Assembly: GCA_016207585.1 (NCBI GenBank)
Contig: JACQPI010000125.1
Span: forward strand, 1 to 10,398
From: Elusimicrobiota bacterium
GTDB taxonomy: Bacteria > Elusimicrobiota > Elusimicrobia > UBA1565 > JACRDR01
Reading direction: 5' to 3'
DNA: 10,398 nt
Shown: positions 1 through 5,860 of the stretch, one piece after another
Layout of the letters: every line of letters begins with the position of its first letter
Numbering within the stretch: position 1 is the first letter of the stretch
Notes under the pieces: model-generated
What the model saw: only the letters and a program-made list of their open reading frames with translations
What the model was told of the DNA's origin: nothing
Databases searched by the model: none
Program-made: the position numbers and the translations under genes

Positions 1-2
1 CG

Positions 3-227
3 GCAATCCAGGCCGCCGACGCCGCGGCGAAGGCCGCCGCGGTCCATCTTCTGGAGGTGCGGTCGGTCGTCGGCGGAGGCAAGGGGTACGTGACGATGAC
101 GGGAGGGGTCGGCGCCGTTCGCTCGGCGGTCGCCGCCGGAATTGCCGCTGTCGCGCCGGGGATGCTGGTCGGCCATGTCGTGATCCCTCAGGCGGACCGG
201 CAGCTCTTGGCGACGGTCGGCCGATGA
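3..227 (+). CDS. BMC-domain shell protein, C-terminal part (probably BMC-T)
   Basis: This is the C-terminal 74 residues of a bacterial microcompartment shell protein; the gene runs off the left edge. A complete-looking BMC fold segment is visible: a strand ending in a pore-type glycine loop (SVVGGGKGYV), the strand TMTGGV, the helix GAVRSAVAAGIAAV, then the late strand VGHVVIPQAD. The glycine-rich loop followed by GxVxAVxxAVxAG and VVIP is typical of Pfam BMC (PF00936). The Ala-rich helix and the VIP-type ending resemble the second domain of tandem BMC-T trimers more than a short BMC-H, but the upstream half is needed to decide. The stop lies 16 nt before the rpiB-like start, so the two are probably co-transcribed. 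Family is confident; the T subtype is inference. Confidence 0.8.
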   Translation, partial: AIQAADAAAKAAAVHLLEVRSVVGGGKGYVTMTGGVGAVRSAVAAGIAAVAPGMLVGHVVIPQADRQLLATVGR

Positions 228-243
228 GGTCGTTGGAGGATCC

Positions 244-705
244 ATGAAGATCGTCATCGGATCGGACCATGCGGGCTACGAGGCGAAGGAGAGGCTTAAA
301 AAATTTCTTCAGGCGCTTGGGCAGGGGGTGACCGATTTCGGCTGTCATAGCTACGATGCCGTGGACTATCCCGACATCGCCCAGTTGGTGGCCGAATCGA
401 TCTCGCGCCGGGAGTTCGATCGGGGCGTGCTTCTGGACGGCTTCGGCGGAGCGGTCGCGCTGGCGGCCAACAAGGTGCCGGGCGCCCGGGCGGTGTGCGC
501 GTACGACGTCGTGAGCGCGCGTTTCGCGGCCGCGCATGAGGACGCCAATATCCTATGCTTGGGGGGCAAGACGCACGGGGAGGTGGCCCTCCAGGAAATC
601 GCCAAGGCTTTTTTCTCCACGGCTTTCGAGGGCGGACGCCACGAGCGGAGGCTCGCCAAGGTGCAGTCGATCGAGCGGAAATACCAGGGATATTCATGCG
701 TCTAG
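244..705 (+). CDS. RpiB/LacAB-family sugar-phosphate isomerase homologue of an SPU microcompartment, catalytic Cys replaced
   Basis: A 153-residue protein covering the whole RpiB/LacA/LacB fold. Family landmarks are GSDHAG (D8, H9), DYPD (Y42), AANKVPGARA (about 75-84), AHEDAN (H98) and EGGRHERR (R132, H133, R136). RpiB interconverts ribose 5-phosphate and ribulose 5-phosphate. Family members usually have ICGTG with a catalytic cysteine. Here the aligned segment is LLDGFGG, so Asp65 replaces Cys and Phe67 replaces the usual Thr. The glutamate that serves as base in the mycobacterial Cys-less enzymes (GGSGNGE) is also absent, with Val at that place. Substrate or activity may therefore differ. 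The start is well supported by GGAGGA at 235-240. The gene overlaps the next one by 10 nt. Pairing with DERA and shell genes fits the SPU microcompartment type. Family assignment is firm; the reaction is not. Confidence 0.9.
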   Translation: MKIVIGSDHAGYEAKERLKKFLQALGQGVTDFGCHSYDAVDYPDIAQLVAESISRREFDRGVLLDGFGGAVALAANKVPGARAVCAYDVVSARFAAAHEDANILCLGGKTHGEVALQEIAKAFFSTAFEGGRHERRLAKVQSIERKYQGYSCV

Positions 706-1004
706 CCCGCGTGGTGGGCCGCGTGTTTTGCGCGCGCCAGGTCGAGGCGATGCGGGGGAAAAAACTCCTTCTGATCCAGCCGATCGCCTGGGAAGATGAA
801 AGCCCGCGTGGAGAGCCGCTGGTGGCCGCCGACGTGACGGGCTCCGGCGCCGGAGAAAAGGTGTATTGGGTGGCGGCTCGCGAGGCGGCCGTCGCGTTCG
901 AGGACGCTCCGCCCGTGGATGCCGCGATTTTGGGGGTCGTCGAGGGACATCAAGTTCGGGGTTTCCGAGGGGCCAAGCTGGAAAAGGGGACGGAAGGGGA
1001 TTAA
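696..1004 (+). CDS. BMC-P (EutN/CcmL-family) pentameric shell vertex protein, first copy
   Basis: A 102-residue protein of the EutN/CcmL family (PF03319), whose pentamers cap the vertices of microcompartment shells. It opens with the typical strand MRLARVVGRVF. It continues with LLLIQPI, a polar mid-section (EPLVAADVTG), the GxGxGE-type turn GSGAGEKVYWV and the closing strand DAAILGVVEG. The ATG at 696 lies inside the end of the rpiB-like gene in another frame, giving a 10-nt overlap that suggests translational coupling. A longer upstream reading frame is open but only shadows the isomerase gene. The segment after GSGAGEKV (WVAAREAAVAF) departs from the usual DEGxSAR pattern seen in the next gene, so the two pentamers are not interchangeable copies. 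The C-terminal tail (about 15 residues, charged) is longer than in minimal members. Confidence 0.88.
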   Translation: MRLARVVGRVFCARQVEAMRGKKLLLIQPIAWEDESPRGEPLVAADVTGSGAGEKVYWVAAREAAVAFEDAPPVDAAILGVVEGHQVRGFRGAKLEKGTEGD

Positions 1005-1012
1005 GGCGGCCT

Positions 1013-1309
1013 ATGTTCATTGGAGAGGTCGTCGGAAACGCGTGGGGCGTGCGTCGCCACCCCTCGCTGCAAGGCCAGCGGCTTTTGTTGGTACGCCCTA
1101 TCGATCCGATGAACGAAAAGCCGCTCGGCGAGGCGGTTTTAGCCCTCGATGGAGGCGTCGACTCAGGGCCCGGTTCGGTCGTGCTGGTCATGGATGAGGG
1201 GGGCTCGGGGCGGCAGATGCTCAAAGACGACAAGGCCCCAGTTCGCACCGTCATCTGCGGGATAGTCGACCAGGTGTTTTGTCTGGGGCGGGTCAAACGT
1301 TATGCGTGA
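1013..1309 (+). CDS. BMC-P (EutN/CcmL-family) pentameric shell vertex protein, second copy
   Basis: A 98-residue member of the EutN/CcmL pentamer family and a more canonical one than its upstream neighbour. It has MFIGEVVGNAWGVRRHPSLQG at the N-terminus, the strand RLLLVRPID, the turn and strand GPGSVVLVMDEGGSGRQML (compare the family pattern GxGexVLvxDEGxSAR) and the closing APVRTVICGIVD. It follows the first BMC-P by 8 nt. Its stop codon overlaps the DERA start by 8 nt, so shell and enzyme production are likely coupled. Several pentamer paralogues in one locus are common in BMC operons; what distinguishes their roles cannot be read from the sequence. Confidence 0.92.
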   Translation: MFIGEVVGNAWGVRRHPSLQGQRLLLVRPIDPMNEKPLGEAVLALDGGVDSGPGSVVLVMDEGGSGRQMLKDDKAPVRTVICGIVDQVFCLGRVKRYA

Positions 1310-2576
1310 CGAAGACAAAAGGCAAATTGTCGAGATGGTCCTCTCCATCTTGAGGGAAAAAGGCCTGCTGCGCTCGCCGGACTGCGCCGGAGGGAAATCT
1401 TGCGAGGCCGCGCGATGCTCATGCTGCGCCGCCGTCAAGTCGAGGGCCGCGACCCTTTCTCAAGAGCAGCCGGCGGCGGGACGCGCTCCCGCCGCGCCAG
1501 GCGGGGGGTATGCGCCTGGCACCGCGGGCAAGGAAGTACATCCTCTTCCCGCGGCGCCAGGCGGGGGGTATGCGCCTGGCACCGCGGGCAAGGAAGTACA
1601 TCCTCTTCCCGCGGCGCGATCGGCGGAGGTGACTTGGGGGACGGCCGGGAAAGTTTTTTCGGGAGAGTGGGGGAAGGCCTTGGCGACCCGTCAAGAGCGC
1701 AAAGGCGCCTCGGACGAGCGGCCGGTCGGTGCGCCGCCTCTTGCGGCTCCCGGCGGCGAAGAGGAGGCGGAGCATACGGACGCGCCCGGCTGCCCTCATT
1801 GCGATCCGTTGAGCCAATACAGCCATTCTCAATTGATGGAGATCGGGGCGGATCGAATCGCGCTGTGCCATCCCACCCGAAACTGCTCCACCATCGCGCG
1901 ATCCATCGATCATACGCTGCTCAGGCCCAACGCGACCCAGGAGGAAATCGCCAAGCTTTGCGAGGAGGCGAGGGCCTACTGTTTCGCGTCGGTGTGCGTG
2001 AATCCGGCCTACGCGGCTTTGTGCGCCAGAGTGCTTAAGGGCAGCGGGGTCAAGGTCTGCACGGTCGTCGGGTTTCCCCTGGGCTCCACGACGCCGACCG
2101 TAAAGGCGATCGAGGCGCGCGACGCGATCGCCAACGGCGCCGATGAGATCGACATGGTCCTCAATATCGGCGCGTTGAAATCCGGCAATGACGCGCTGGT
2201 CCTGGAGGATATCCGGGCGGTCCGCGAGGCGACTCGAGGAAGAATCTTGAAGGTCATCCTGGAGACCGGCCTCCTGACCCGGGAGGAGAAGGTGCGCGGT
2301 TGCCTGTTGTCGAAAAACGCGGCGGCCGACTTCGTGAAAACCTCGACCGGGTTCGGCGGGGGTGGCGCCACGGTGGAGGACATCCGCTTGATGCGGGAAA
2401 CGGTGGGGCCGCTGATGGGCGTCAAGGCTTCGGGCGGTATCCGGGATACCCAGGCGGCCGAGGCGATGCTTCTGGCCGGGGCCACGCGGTTGGGAACCTC
2501 CGCGAGCATCGCGATCGTCAGCCCGAAAAAAACCGGCGACTCCGCCGCGTCGACCGACGCCAATCAAAAATATTGA
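1302..2576 (+). CDS. deoC: Deoxyribose-5-phosphate aldolase with long N-terminal extension (encapsulation-peptide-like helix, Cys-rich segment, repeat linker)
   Basis: A 424-residue protein; ordinary DERA is about 220-260, so roughly 195 residues are extra. Residues 1-23 (MRDEDKRQIVEMVLSILREK and following) form an amphipathic helix like BMC encapsulation peptides. Residues 28-42 hold five cysteines. Residues 65-104 are two identical 20-residue repeats in a Pro/Ala/Gly linker. Residues 164-167 are CPHC. The aldolase domain runs from about 198 (ARSIDHTLLRPNAT) to about 406. Catalytic residues are present: Asp284 in DEIDMV, Schiff-base Lys346 in DFVKTSTG and Lys375 in GVKASGG. DERA reversibly cleaves 2-deoxyribose 5-phosphate to acetaldehyde and glyceraldehyde 3-phosphate. 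The 8-nt overlap with the BMC-P gene and the N-terminal helix suggest it is shell cargo. Aldolase identity is firm; encapsulation is inferred. Confidence 0.95.
   Translation: MRDEDKRQIVEMVLSILREKGLLRSPDCAGGKSCEAARCSCCAAVKSRAATLSQEQPAAGRAPAAPGGGYAPGTAGKEVHPLPAAPGGGYAPGTAGKEVHPLPAARSAEVTWGTAGKVFSGEWGKALATRQERKGASDERPVGAPPLAAPGGEEEAEHTDAPGCPHCDPLSQYSHSQLMEIGADRIALCHPTRNCSTIARSIDHTLLRPNATQEEIAKLCEEARAYCFASVCVNPAYAALCARVLKGSGVKVCTVVGFPLGSTTPTVKAIEARDAIANGADEIDMVLNIGALKSGNDALVLEDIRAVREATRGRILKVILETGLLTREEKVRGCLLSKNAAADFVKTSTGFGGGGATVEDIRLMRETVGPLMGVKASGGIRDTQAAEAMLLAGATRLGTSASIAIVSPKKTGDSAASTDANQKY
1473..1495 (+). repeat. GC hairpin next to the linker repeats, probable repeat remnant
   Basis: A perfect 9-bp inverted repeat (GCGGCGGGA and TCCCGCCGC) with a 5-nt loop lies just before the two full 60-bp units, inside the DERA linker coding sequence. 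The arm composition resembles the second hairpin of the 60-bp unit with its loop deleted. It may be a decayed copy, but GC-rich linker DNA can also produce such hairpins by chance. Confidence 0.5.
1494..1613 (+). repeat. Two identical tandem 60-bp palindromic repeat units in the DERA linker
   Basis: Units 1494-1553 and 1554-1613 are identical. Each encodes APGGGYAPGTAGKEVHPLPA in the deoC frame (residues 65-84 and 85-104). Each DNA unit contains two hairpins. Hairpin A has arms GCCAGGCG and CGCCTGGC with a 9-nt loop. Hairpin B has arms CCGCGGG and CCCGCGG, with inner AGGA/TCCT pairing. The same element recurs in frame in the genes at 4698 and 5861. Perfect identity of the tandem units points to recent duplication or gene conversion. 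Confidence 0.95.
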
Positions 2577-2604
2577 AATGCCCATGGGGAAAAAAGGAGA
2601 CGGC

Positions 2605-2886
2605 ATGGCGGTTCGACTTCAGGTGGACGTGCAATGCGGGGCATGCGGCGCCTTGACGCACCAAGGCGATCCCCCGCAAAAATTCTGCGCGTGCTGCGGG
2701 GCCGCCTTCGAGCGATATTGCCTTCAGTGCCGTAGGCGGGTTGACATGTATTTCGAAGAGTGGTGGCCCGAAGATCACCATTGCGTTCGAACCTATACCC
2801 CGGCCAAGAGATGCCCGGCGTGCAATTCGGGGCTGGAGGTCCAAACTCGGGATTCCTCGTATAACGACACGTCGTACAATCATTAG
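2605..2886 (+). CDS. Small Cys-rich zinc-ribbon-like protein in the BMC operon
   Basis: A 93-residue protein, assuming the ATG at 2605, which has AAAAAAGGAGA just upstream. An in-frame ATG at 2578 would add nine residues but has no comparable ribosome binding site. Four CxxC pairs are visible: CGAC (about residue 11), CACC, CLQC and CPAC near the C-terminus. A DHHC element lies between the last two. Paired CxxC knuckles spaced this way usually bind zinc in a rubredoxin-like or zinc-ribbon fold. I do not recognise a named family. It sits 28 nt after deoC and 8 nt before the BMC-H start, so it is part of the shell operon. A role as assembly factor, metal-binding cargo accessory or regulator is open. 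Confidence 0.72.
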   Translation: MAVRLQVDVQCGACGALTHQGDPPQKFCACCGAAFERYCLQCRRRVDMYFEEWWPEDHHCVRTYTPAKRCPACNSGLEVQTRDSSYNDTSYNH

Positions 2887-2894
2887 GAGGCTTG

Positions 2895-3197
2895 ATGGCT
2901 GAGATTCGTGAAGCGTTGGGGCTGGTGGAGACGAAGGGTTTCGTGGGAATGATCGAGGCGTCCGACGCGATGGCGAAGTCGGCCAAGGTGCGTCTCCTGG
3001 GGTATGAGAAGGTCGGATCCGGCTTGGTGACGACGTTATGCCGCGGGGAGGTGGGGGCGGTTCGCGCCGCCGTGGAAGCGGCCGCGGCCGCGGCGCAGAG
3101 GGTGGGGGAGCTTGTCGCCGTTCACGTCATTCCACGCCCTCATGACGACGTGGAAGCCTATCTCAACCAGATATCCATAAAGATAAAAGGCGCCTAG
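2895..3197 (+). CDS. BMC-H hexameric shell protein (PduA/CcmK-like)
   Basis: A 100-residue single-domain BMC protein (PF00936), the size of the standard hexamer that tiles shell facets. Diagnostic segments in order are EALGLVETKGFVGMIEASDAM at the start, the pore-loop region YEKVGSGLVTT (the KxGSG type seen in PduA-like proteins), CRGEVGAVRAAVEAAAAAA and AVHVIPRPHDDVE. The ATG at 2895 is chosen because GGAGG at 2886-2890 is spaced correctly; a TTG one codon upstream is less likely. The canonical pore loop suggests a small polar-metabolite pore, by analogy with PduA. The short C-terminal tail ends in KIKGA. It is the only hexamer gene in the window; more shell genes may lie upstream. Confidence 0.97.
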   Translation: MAEIREALGLVETKGFVGMIEASDAMAKSAKVRLLGYEKVGSGLVTTLCRGEVGAVRAAVEAAAAAAQRVGELVAVHVIPRPHDDVEAYLNQISIKIKGA

Positions 3198-3250
3198 AAA
3201 CGCCGGTCTTGGCATCATTTCAATAAATCGGCCATGCGGGCCCCCCCTGG

Positions 3251-3508
3251 ATGTACACTCACGACGATTTGATCGACGCGATCCTGGAGGATATCAGCTC
3301 CCTGGAGCGGCGATCGGTTTTCCTTCCGAAGACGTCCGAAAGCCGGAGCGGGGCGGGCCCGCGGGGGCGCCCCTTTTTGACCGAGGCCGAAATTAAAAAG
3401 GCGTTGACTCCCGGGACGCAACACCTTACAATACCTAGAGACGCGATCGTGAGCCCCTTGGCGCTGGATTGGCTTGCGCTGCGCGGGATTCATATCGTCC
3501 GGGAATAG
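3251..3508 (+). CDS. 85-residue BMC-operon protein with EutQ/EutT-like C-terminal motif
   Basis: This small protein closes the BMC operon, 53 nt after the BMC-H gene. Residues 1-18 (MYTHDDLIDAILEDISSL) form an amphipathic helix with hydrophobics at 7, 8, 11, 12, 15 and 18, in the style of an encapsulation or shell-binding peptide. A short Gly/Arg/Pro linker follows. The C-terminal half reads FLTEAEIKKAL, then LTIPRDAIVSPLALDWLALRGIHIV. The pattern of an acidic helix, then hxhPxxAIhoPhAxDxhxxxGhxh, resembles the N-terminal region of EutQ and EutT-type proteins of other microcompartments. That resemblance is from memory of the pattern, not from an alignment. No catalytic residues are evident. 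An adaptor or assembly role is a guess. The ATG at 3251 has only a weak upstream GG. Confidence 0.7.
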   Translation: MYTHDDLIDAILEDISSLERRSVFLPKTSESRSGAGPRGRPFLTEAEIKKALTPGTQHLTIPRDAIVSPLALDWLALRGIHIVRE

Positions 3509-3512
3509 CGGA

Positions 3513-3545
3513 TCGTCTCAAGGGTTGCGGCATGCCTTGAGGCGA
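3513..3545 (+). terminator. Hairpin after the BMC operon (terminator-like, no U-tract)
   Basis: An 11-bp inverted repeat (TCGTCTCAAGG and CCTTGAGGCGA, one G-T wobble) with an 11-nt loop starts four bases after the stop of the 85-residue gene. It is placed to end or stabilise the BMC transcript. No T-run follows, so it is not a classical intrinsic terminator. Its 3' arm overlaps the proposed -35 element of the next operon. Confidence 0.5.
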
Positions 3546-3566
3546 GCATTCGGCCGTCCCTATATT
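3537..3566 (+). promoter_or_regulatory. Putative sigma70-type promoter for the pilT-like operon
   Basis: TTGAGG at 3537-3542 and TATATT at 3561-3566 are separated by 18 bp and lie 24 bp before the pilT-like ATG. This is an AT-rich island in GC-rich sequence. A start site near 3573 would give a leader of about 18 nt containing GGGAG. The match is moderate and the call rests on position plus consensus only. Confidence 0.45.
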
Positions 3567-3590
3567 ACACTCGGGAGACGCGACATTCAA

Positions 3591-4679
3591 ATGGATGTAA
3601 AACAGCTTCTCAAACTCATGGTGCAGCGGGAAATTTCCGATATTCACTTCAAGGCGGGAGGGGTTCCCGCGCTGCGGATCCACGGCAAGATGGTGGCTGC
3701 CGCGAATCTCGCGAAGCTGAGCCCGGAGGATGTTCGTAAAATCGCCTACGAGTTGATGCCGCCGGACCAGGCGAAAATTTTTGAGGAACGAAACGAGCTG
3801 GACCTGGCTTACAGCCTGGAAGGGGTCTCCAGGTTCCGCGTGAACGTGTACCGTCAGAGAGGGACGATCGGCTTGACCCTTAGGCTTATCCCGCTGAAGG
3901 TCCGGAGCTTCGGGGAGTTGCACCTGCCGGAGGAGGTGTTCCAACGGCTCGCGCAGGAGTCCCGCGGCTTGATTCTATTCTCCGGGATCACCGGCGCCGG
4001 CAAAACCACCTCCATGAATTGTTTCCTGAACTATCTCAACGAATCTCTTCCCTACCGCATCATTACCGTCGAGGACCCCATCGAGTATTACCACGAGGAT
4101 GTAAAATCCTCCATCGTGCAGCGGGAGGTAGGGCACGATACGAAATCCTTCGCCTCGGCCCTCCGGCACGTCCTGCGCCAGGATCCCGATGTCGTCGTAA
4201 TCGGAGAGATGCGCGATTTCGAGACGATCCAGGCCGCGATCACGGCCGCTGAAACCGGGCATCTGGTCCTTTCGACCATCCATACCATCGATGCGGTCCA
4301 GACGGTGGATCGGATCATCGACGCCTATCCGGCTCATCAACACGCCCAGATCCGGCAGCAGTTGGGCAACGTGCTGAAGGGAGTCATCGGCCAGCGGCTT
4401 ATTGCGTCGGCCGACGGCCGTTCGCGGTTCCCGGCGTGCGAGGTCCTGATCGGCAACAGCATGGTCCGTCGATACATTACCGAGGGAAAGAGCCAGGAGC
4501 TCTATAAAGCCATGGAGAGCGGCGGCTACTACGGCATGAGGACCTTCGACCAGGACTTATTGCGGCTTGTCCAGGAAGGTAGGATCGATCAGAAGGGCGC
4601 GTCGGAACACGCGACCAATCCCGAGGACCTTGCGTTGAAGTTCCGCGGCGTGTCCGCGGGGGTCAATGCCGCCGAATAA
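3591..4679 (+). CDS. pilT: PilT-like type IV pilus retraction ATPase
   Basis: A 362-residue secretion-superfamily ATPase with the standard length and layout of PilT. The N-terminal PAS-like domain opens with MDVKQLLKLMVQREISDIHF (compare the PilT SDLHL element). Walker A is GITGAGKTT (132-140), where PilT normally has GPTGSGKTT. The Walker B/Asp box region is VVVIGEMRD (201-209) and the His box is HLVLSTIHT (224-232). The C-terminal segment has VRRYITEGK near the place of the PilT AIRNLIRE motif, which is therefore only partly kept. PilT hexamers drive pilus retraction and twitching at the inner membrane. The ATG at 3591 fits the family N-terminus; an upstream in-frame start at 3474 would overlap the previous gene and the promoter. 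No pilin, pilB or pilC gene is in the window. Confidence 0.92.
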   Translation: MDVKQLLKLMVQREISDIHFKAGGVPALRIHGKMVAAANLAKLSPEDVRKIAYELMPPDQAKIFEERNELDLAYSLEGVSRFRVNVYRQRGTIGLTLRLIPLKVRSFGELHLPEEVFQRLAQESRGLILFSGITGAGKTTSMNCFLNYLNESLPYRIITVEDPIEYYHEDVKSSIVQREVGHDTKSFASALRHVLRQDPDVVVIGEMRDFETIQAAITAAETGHLVLSTIHTIDAVQTVDRIIDAYPAHQHAQIRQQLGNVLKGVIGQRLIASADGRSRFPACEVLIGNSMVRRYITEGKSQELYKAMESGGYYGMRTFDQDLLRLVQEGRIDQKGASEHATNPEDLALKFRGVSAGVNAAE

Positions 4680-4697
4680 TCCGCAGACGGAAAATTT

Positions 4698-5852
4698 ATG
4701 GCCGAGCCATTGAAGCCTGAGGATAGCGAAGAAATTCAGGGCATTCTTACCGACCTTGACTCGATTTTATCCGGCATGGGGATCGCGCACGGACCCGCTC
4801 AGCCCGCCGCTTCTCCCGCGTCTTTGCCACCCGGCGCCACGGGCAAGGAAGTGCATCCTCTTCCCGCGGCGCCAGACGGGGGGTATGCGCCTGGCACCGC
4901 GGGCAAGGAAGTGCATCCTCTTCCCGCGGCGCTGCCGGCCAAGCCAGGGGCGCTCAAGATAGAGCTTTCTCCGCAATCGGGAATATTGAAGCCGCCGCCT
5001 GCGCCAAAACCATCGGTGCCTCCCCCTCCCGTGACGGGGGCGCCTCAAAATATGCCCGCGCCGCCGGGCGGGATCGATGCGCCTTCCACAGGTACCGAGG
5101 GCAAGGGTGGACCGGCTCTTCCCGCGGCACCGGACGGGAAATATGCGTCCGGTACCGCGGGCAAGGATGCACTACCTCTTTCCGCGCCGCCGGGCGCATT
5201 GCCGCACGTCAGCAGCTATAAGCCGCCGCTCGAAATTTCATTATCCCCGCCCAAACCGTCGCCTTCCTCGGTACCGGGCGTGGAGCGCCCAGTGGTTAGC
5301 CCGAAGGTCCCCGTGCCGCCGGCGAAAGCTCCTGCTCCCATGCCTCCTTCGGCAGTTAAGGCGCCGGCTCCGATTATCTCTCCCATCTCCAGCCCCGCGC
5401 CCGCTTCGAAACCTCCGGCAAGCCCTTCGGCCCCGGCGTTCACCGAAATCCCAGCGGCCGGCTTAGGGGAGCCGATCGCGGACAACGTTCCCAAGGAGCA
5501 AATTCGCAGCTTGGCGTTCTTTTATTCCGTTGCTTGCCGAGACAAATTTCCAAGCTTCATCCAATTCATCGATTCCGTGGCGCTGCACCTTACGAAGAAA
5601 CCGCTGTATTTACGCAAGGTGCTCGTCCTGGAAATCCCGGTGGATGTGGAAATGGCGAGGGTGGTCGAGCGCATCGGGAAATCGCGCGTGGCTGCGGCGG
5701 TGGGCTTCCTTTCGGACATCAATGTACGTGAAATGGAAGAAGCTTTTTCGGAAGCGGGGATTTTTTTCCGTAGTGTTCGTCCGGAGGATATTGGTAAGAG
5801 ATCCACGGCGCTCGACTTGCTGGTGGATGTGACCCTGCTCGCGCCGGGTTGA
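4698..5852 (+). CDS. Pro/Ala-rich linker protein of unknown function with repeat elements
   Basis: A 384-residue protein I do not recognise. Residues about 8-28 (SEEIQGILTDLDSILSGMG) look like an amphipathic helix. Residues about 30-250 are a low-complexity Pro/Ala/Ser/Lys linker containing four copies or part copies of the 20-residue repeat found in DERA (46-57, 58-77, 121-143, 144-163). Residues about 250-384 look folded: a helical stretch (EQIRSLAFFYSVACRDKF), a strand (RKVLVLEIPV), helices around MARVVERIGKSRVAAAVGFL and a final strand (ALDLLVDVTLLAP). The gene starts 18 nt after pilT and ends 8 nt before the DnaA-like gene, so it belongs to that operon. A short helix, long flexible tether and compact domain suggest an adaptor between two partners. 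That function is inferred from architecture only. Confidence 0.8.
   Translation: MAEPLKPEDSEEIQGILTDLDSILSGMGIAHGPAQPAASPASLPPGATGKEVHPLPAAPDGGYAPGTAGKEVHPLPAALPAKPGALKIELSPQSGILKPPPAPKPSVPPPPVTGAPQNMPAPPGGIDAPSTGTEGKGGPALPAAPDGKYASGTAGKDALPLSAPPGALPHVSSYKPPLEISLSPPKPSPSSVPGVERPVVSPKVPVPPAKAPAPMPPSAVKAPAPIISPISSPAPASKPPASPSAPAFTEIPAAGLGEPIADNVPKEQIRSLAFFYSVACRDKFPSFIQFIDSVALHLTKKPLYLRKVLVLEIPVDVEMARVVERIGKSRVAAAVGFLSDINVREMEEAFSEAGIFFRSVRPEDIGKRSTALDLLVDVTLLAPG
4833..4928 (+). repeat. Half plus full copy of the 60-bp palindromic repeat
   Basis: Positions 4833-4868 are a half unit covering the hairpin B part and coding GATGKEVHPLPA. Positions 4869-4928 are a full unit coding APDGGYAPGTAGKEVHPLPA, in the same codon phase as the copies in deoC. 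The full unit differs from the deoC copies at only two bases: G to A in the left arm of hairpin A, which breaks one pair, and A to G in the hairpin B loop. A gene 3.3 kb away and unrelated in function thus carries nearly identical DNA. Confidence 0.93.
5058..5186 (+). repeat. Two diverged tandem copies of the palindromic repeat
   Basis: Positions 5058-5126 (69 bp) encode a degenerate copy (APPGGIDAPSTGTEGKGGPALPA) with three extra codons. Positions 5127-5186 (exactly 60 bp) encode APDGKYASGTAGKDALPLSA. In the second copy the arms of hairpin A are ACCGGACG and CGTCCGGT, still perfectly complementary with the same 9-nt loop length although six arm bases differ from the deoC copies. Hairpin B keeps CGCGG/CCGCG and AGG/CCT. 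These look like older members of the family. Confidence 0.85.
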
Positions 5853-5860
5853 GCCTCAGT

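Noticed and set aside
555..695. Upstream extension of the first BMC-P reading frame
   Set aside because: The extension is read out of frame across the isomerase gene and is Gly/Arg-rich. The EutN/CcmL family begins right at the ATG at 696.
1494..1613. Tandem identical units considered as a CRISPR array or a minisatellite artefact
   Set aside because: The units abut with no spacers, are too long, and are inside a coding frame. Similar units at distant positions with sequence divergence argue against an assembly artefact, although exact copy number at this site deserves a long-read check.
1419..2606. Long open reading frame on the - strand through the whole DERA gene, plus other long antisense frames
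   Set aside because: High GC and the stop-free repeat units make antisense frames long. The product has no recognisable domain, is Arg-rich, and lies opposite a gene with conserved catalytic motifs.
3474..3590. Longer in-frame start for the PilT-like protein
   Set aside because: It would overlap the end of the 85-residue gene and the hairpin and promoter region, and the added residues do not resemble a PilT N-terminus, while the ATG at 3591 does.
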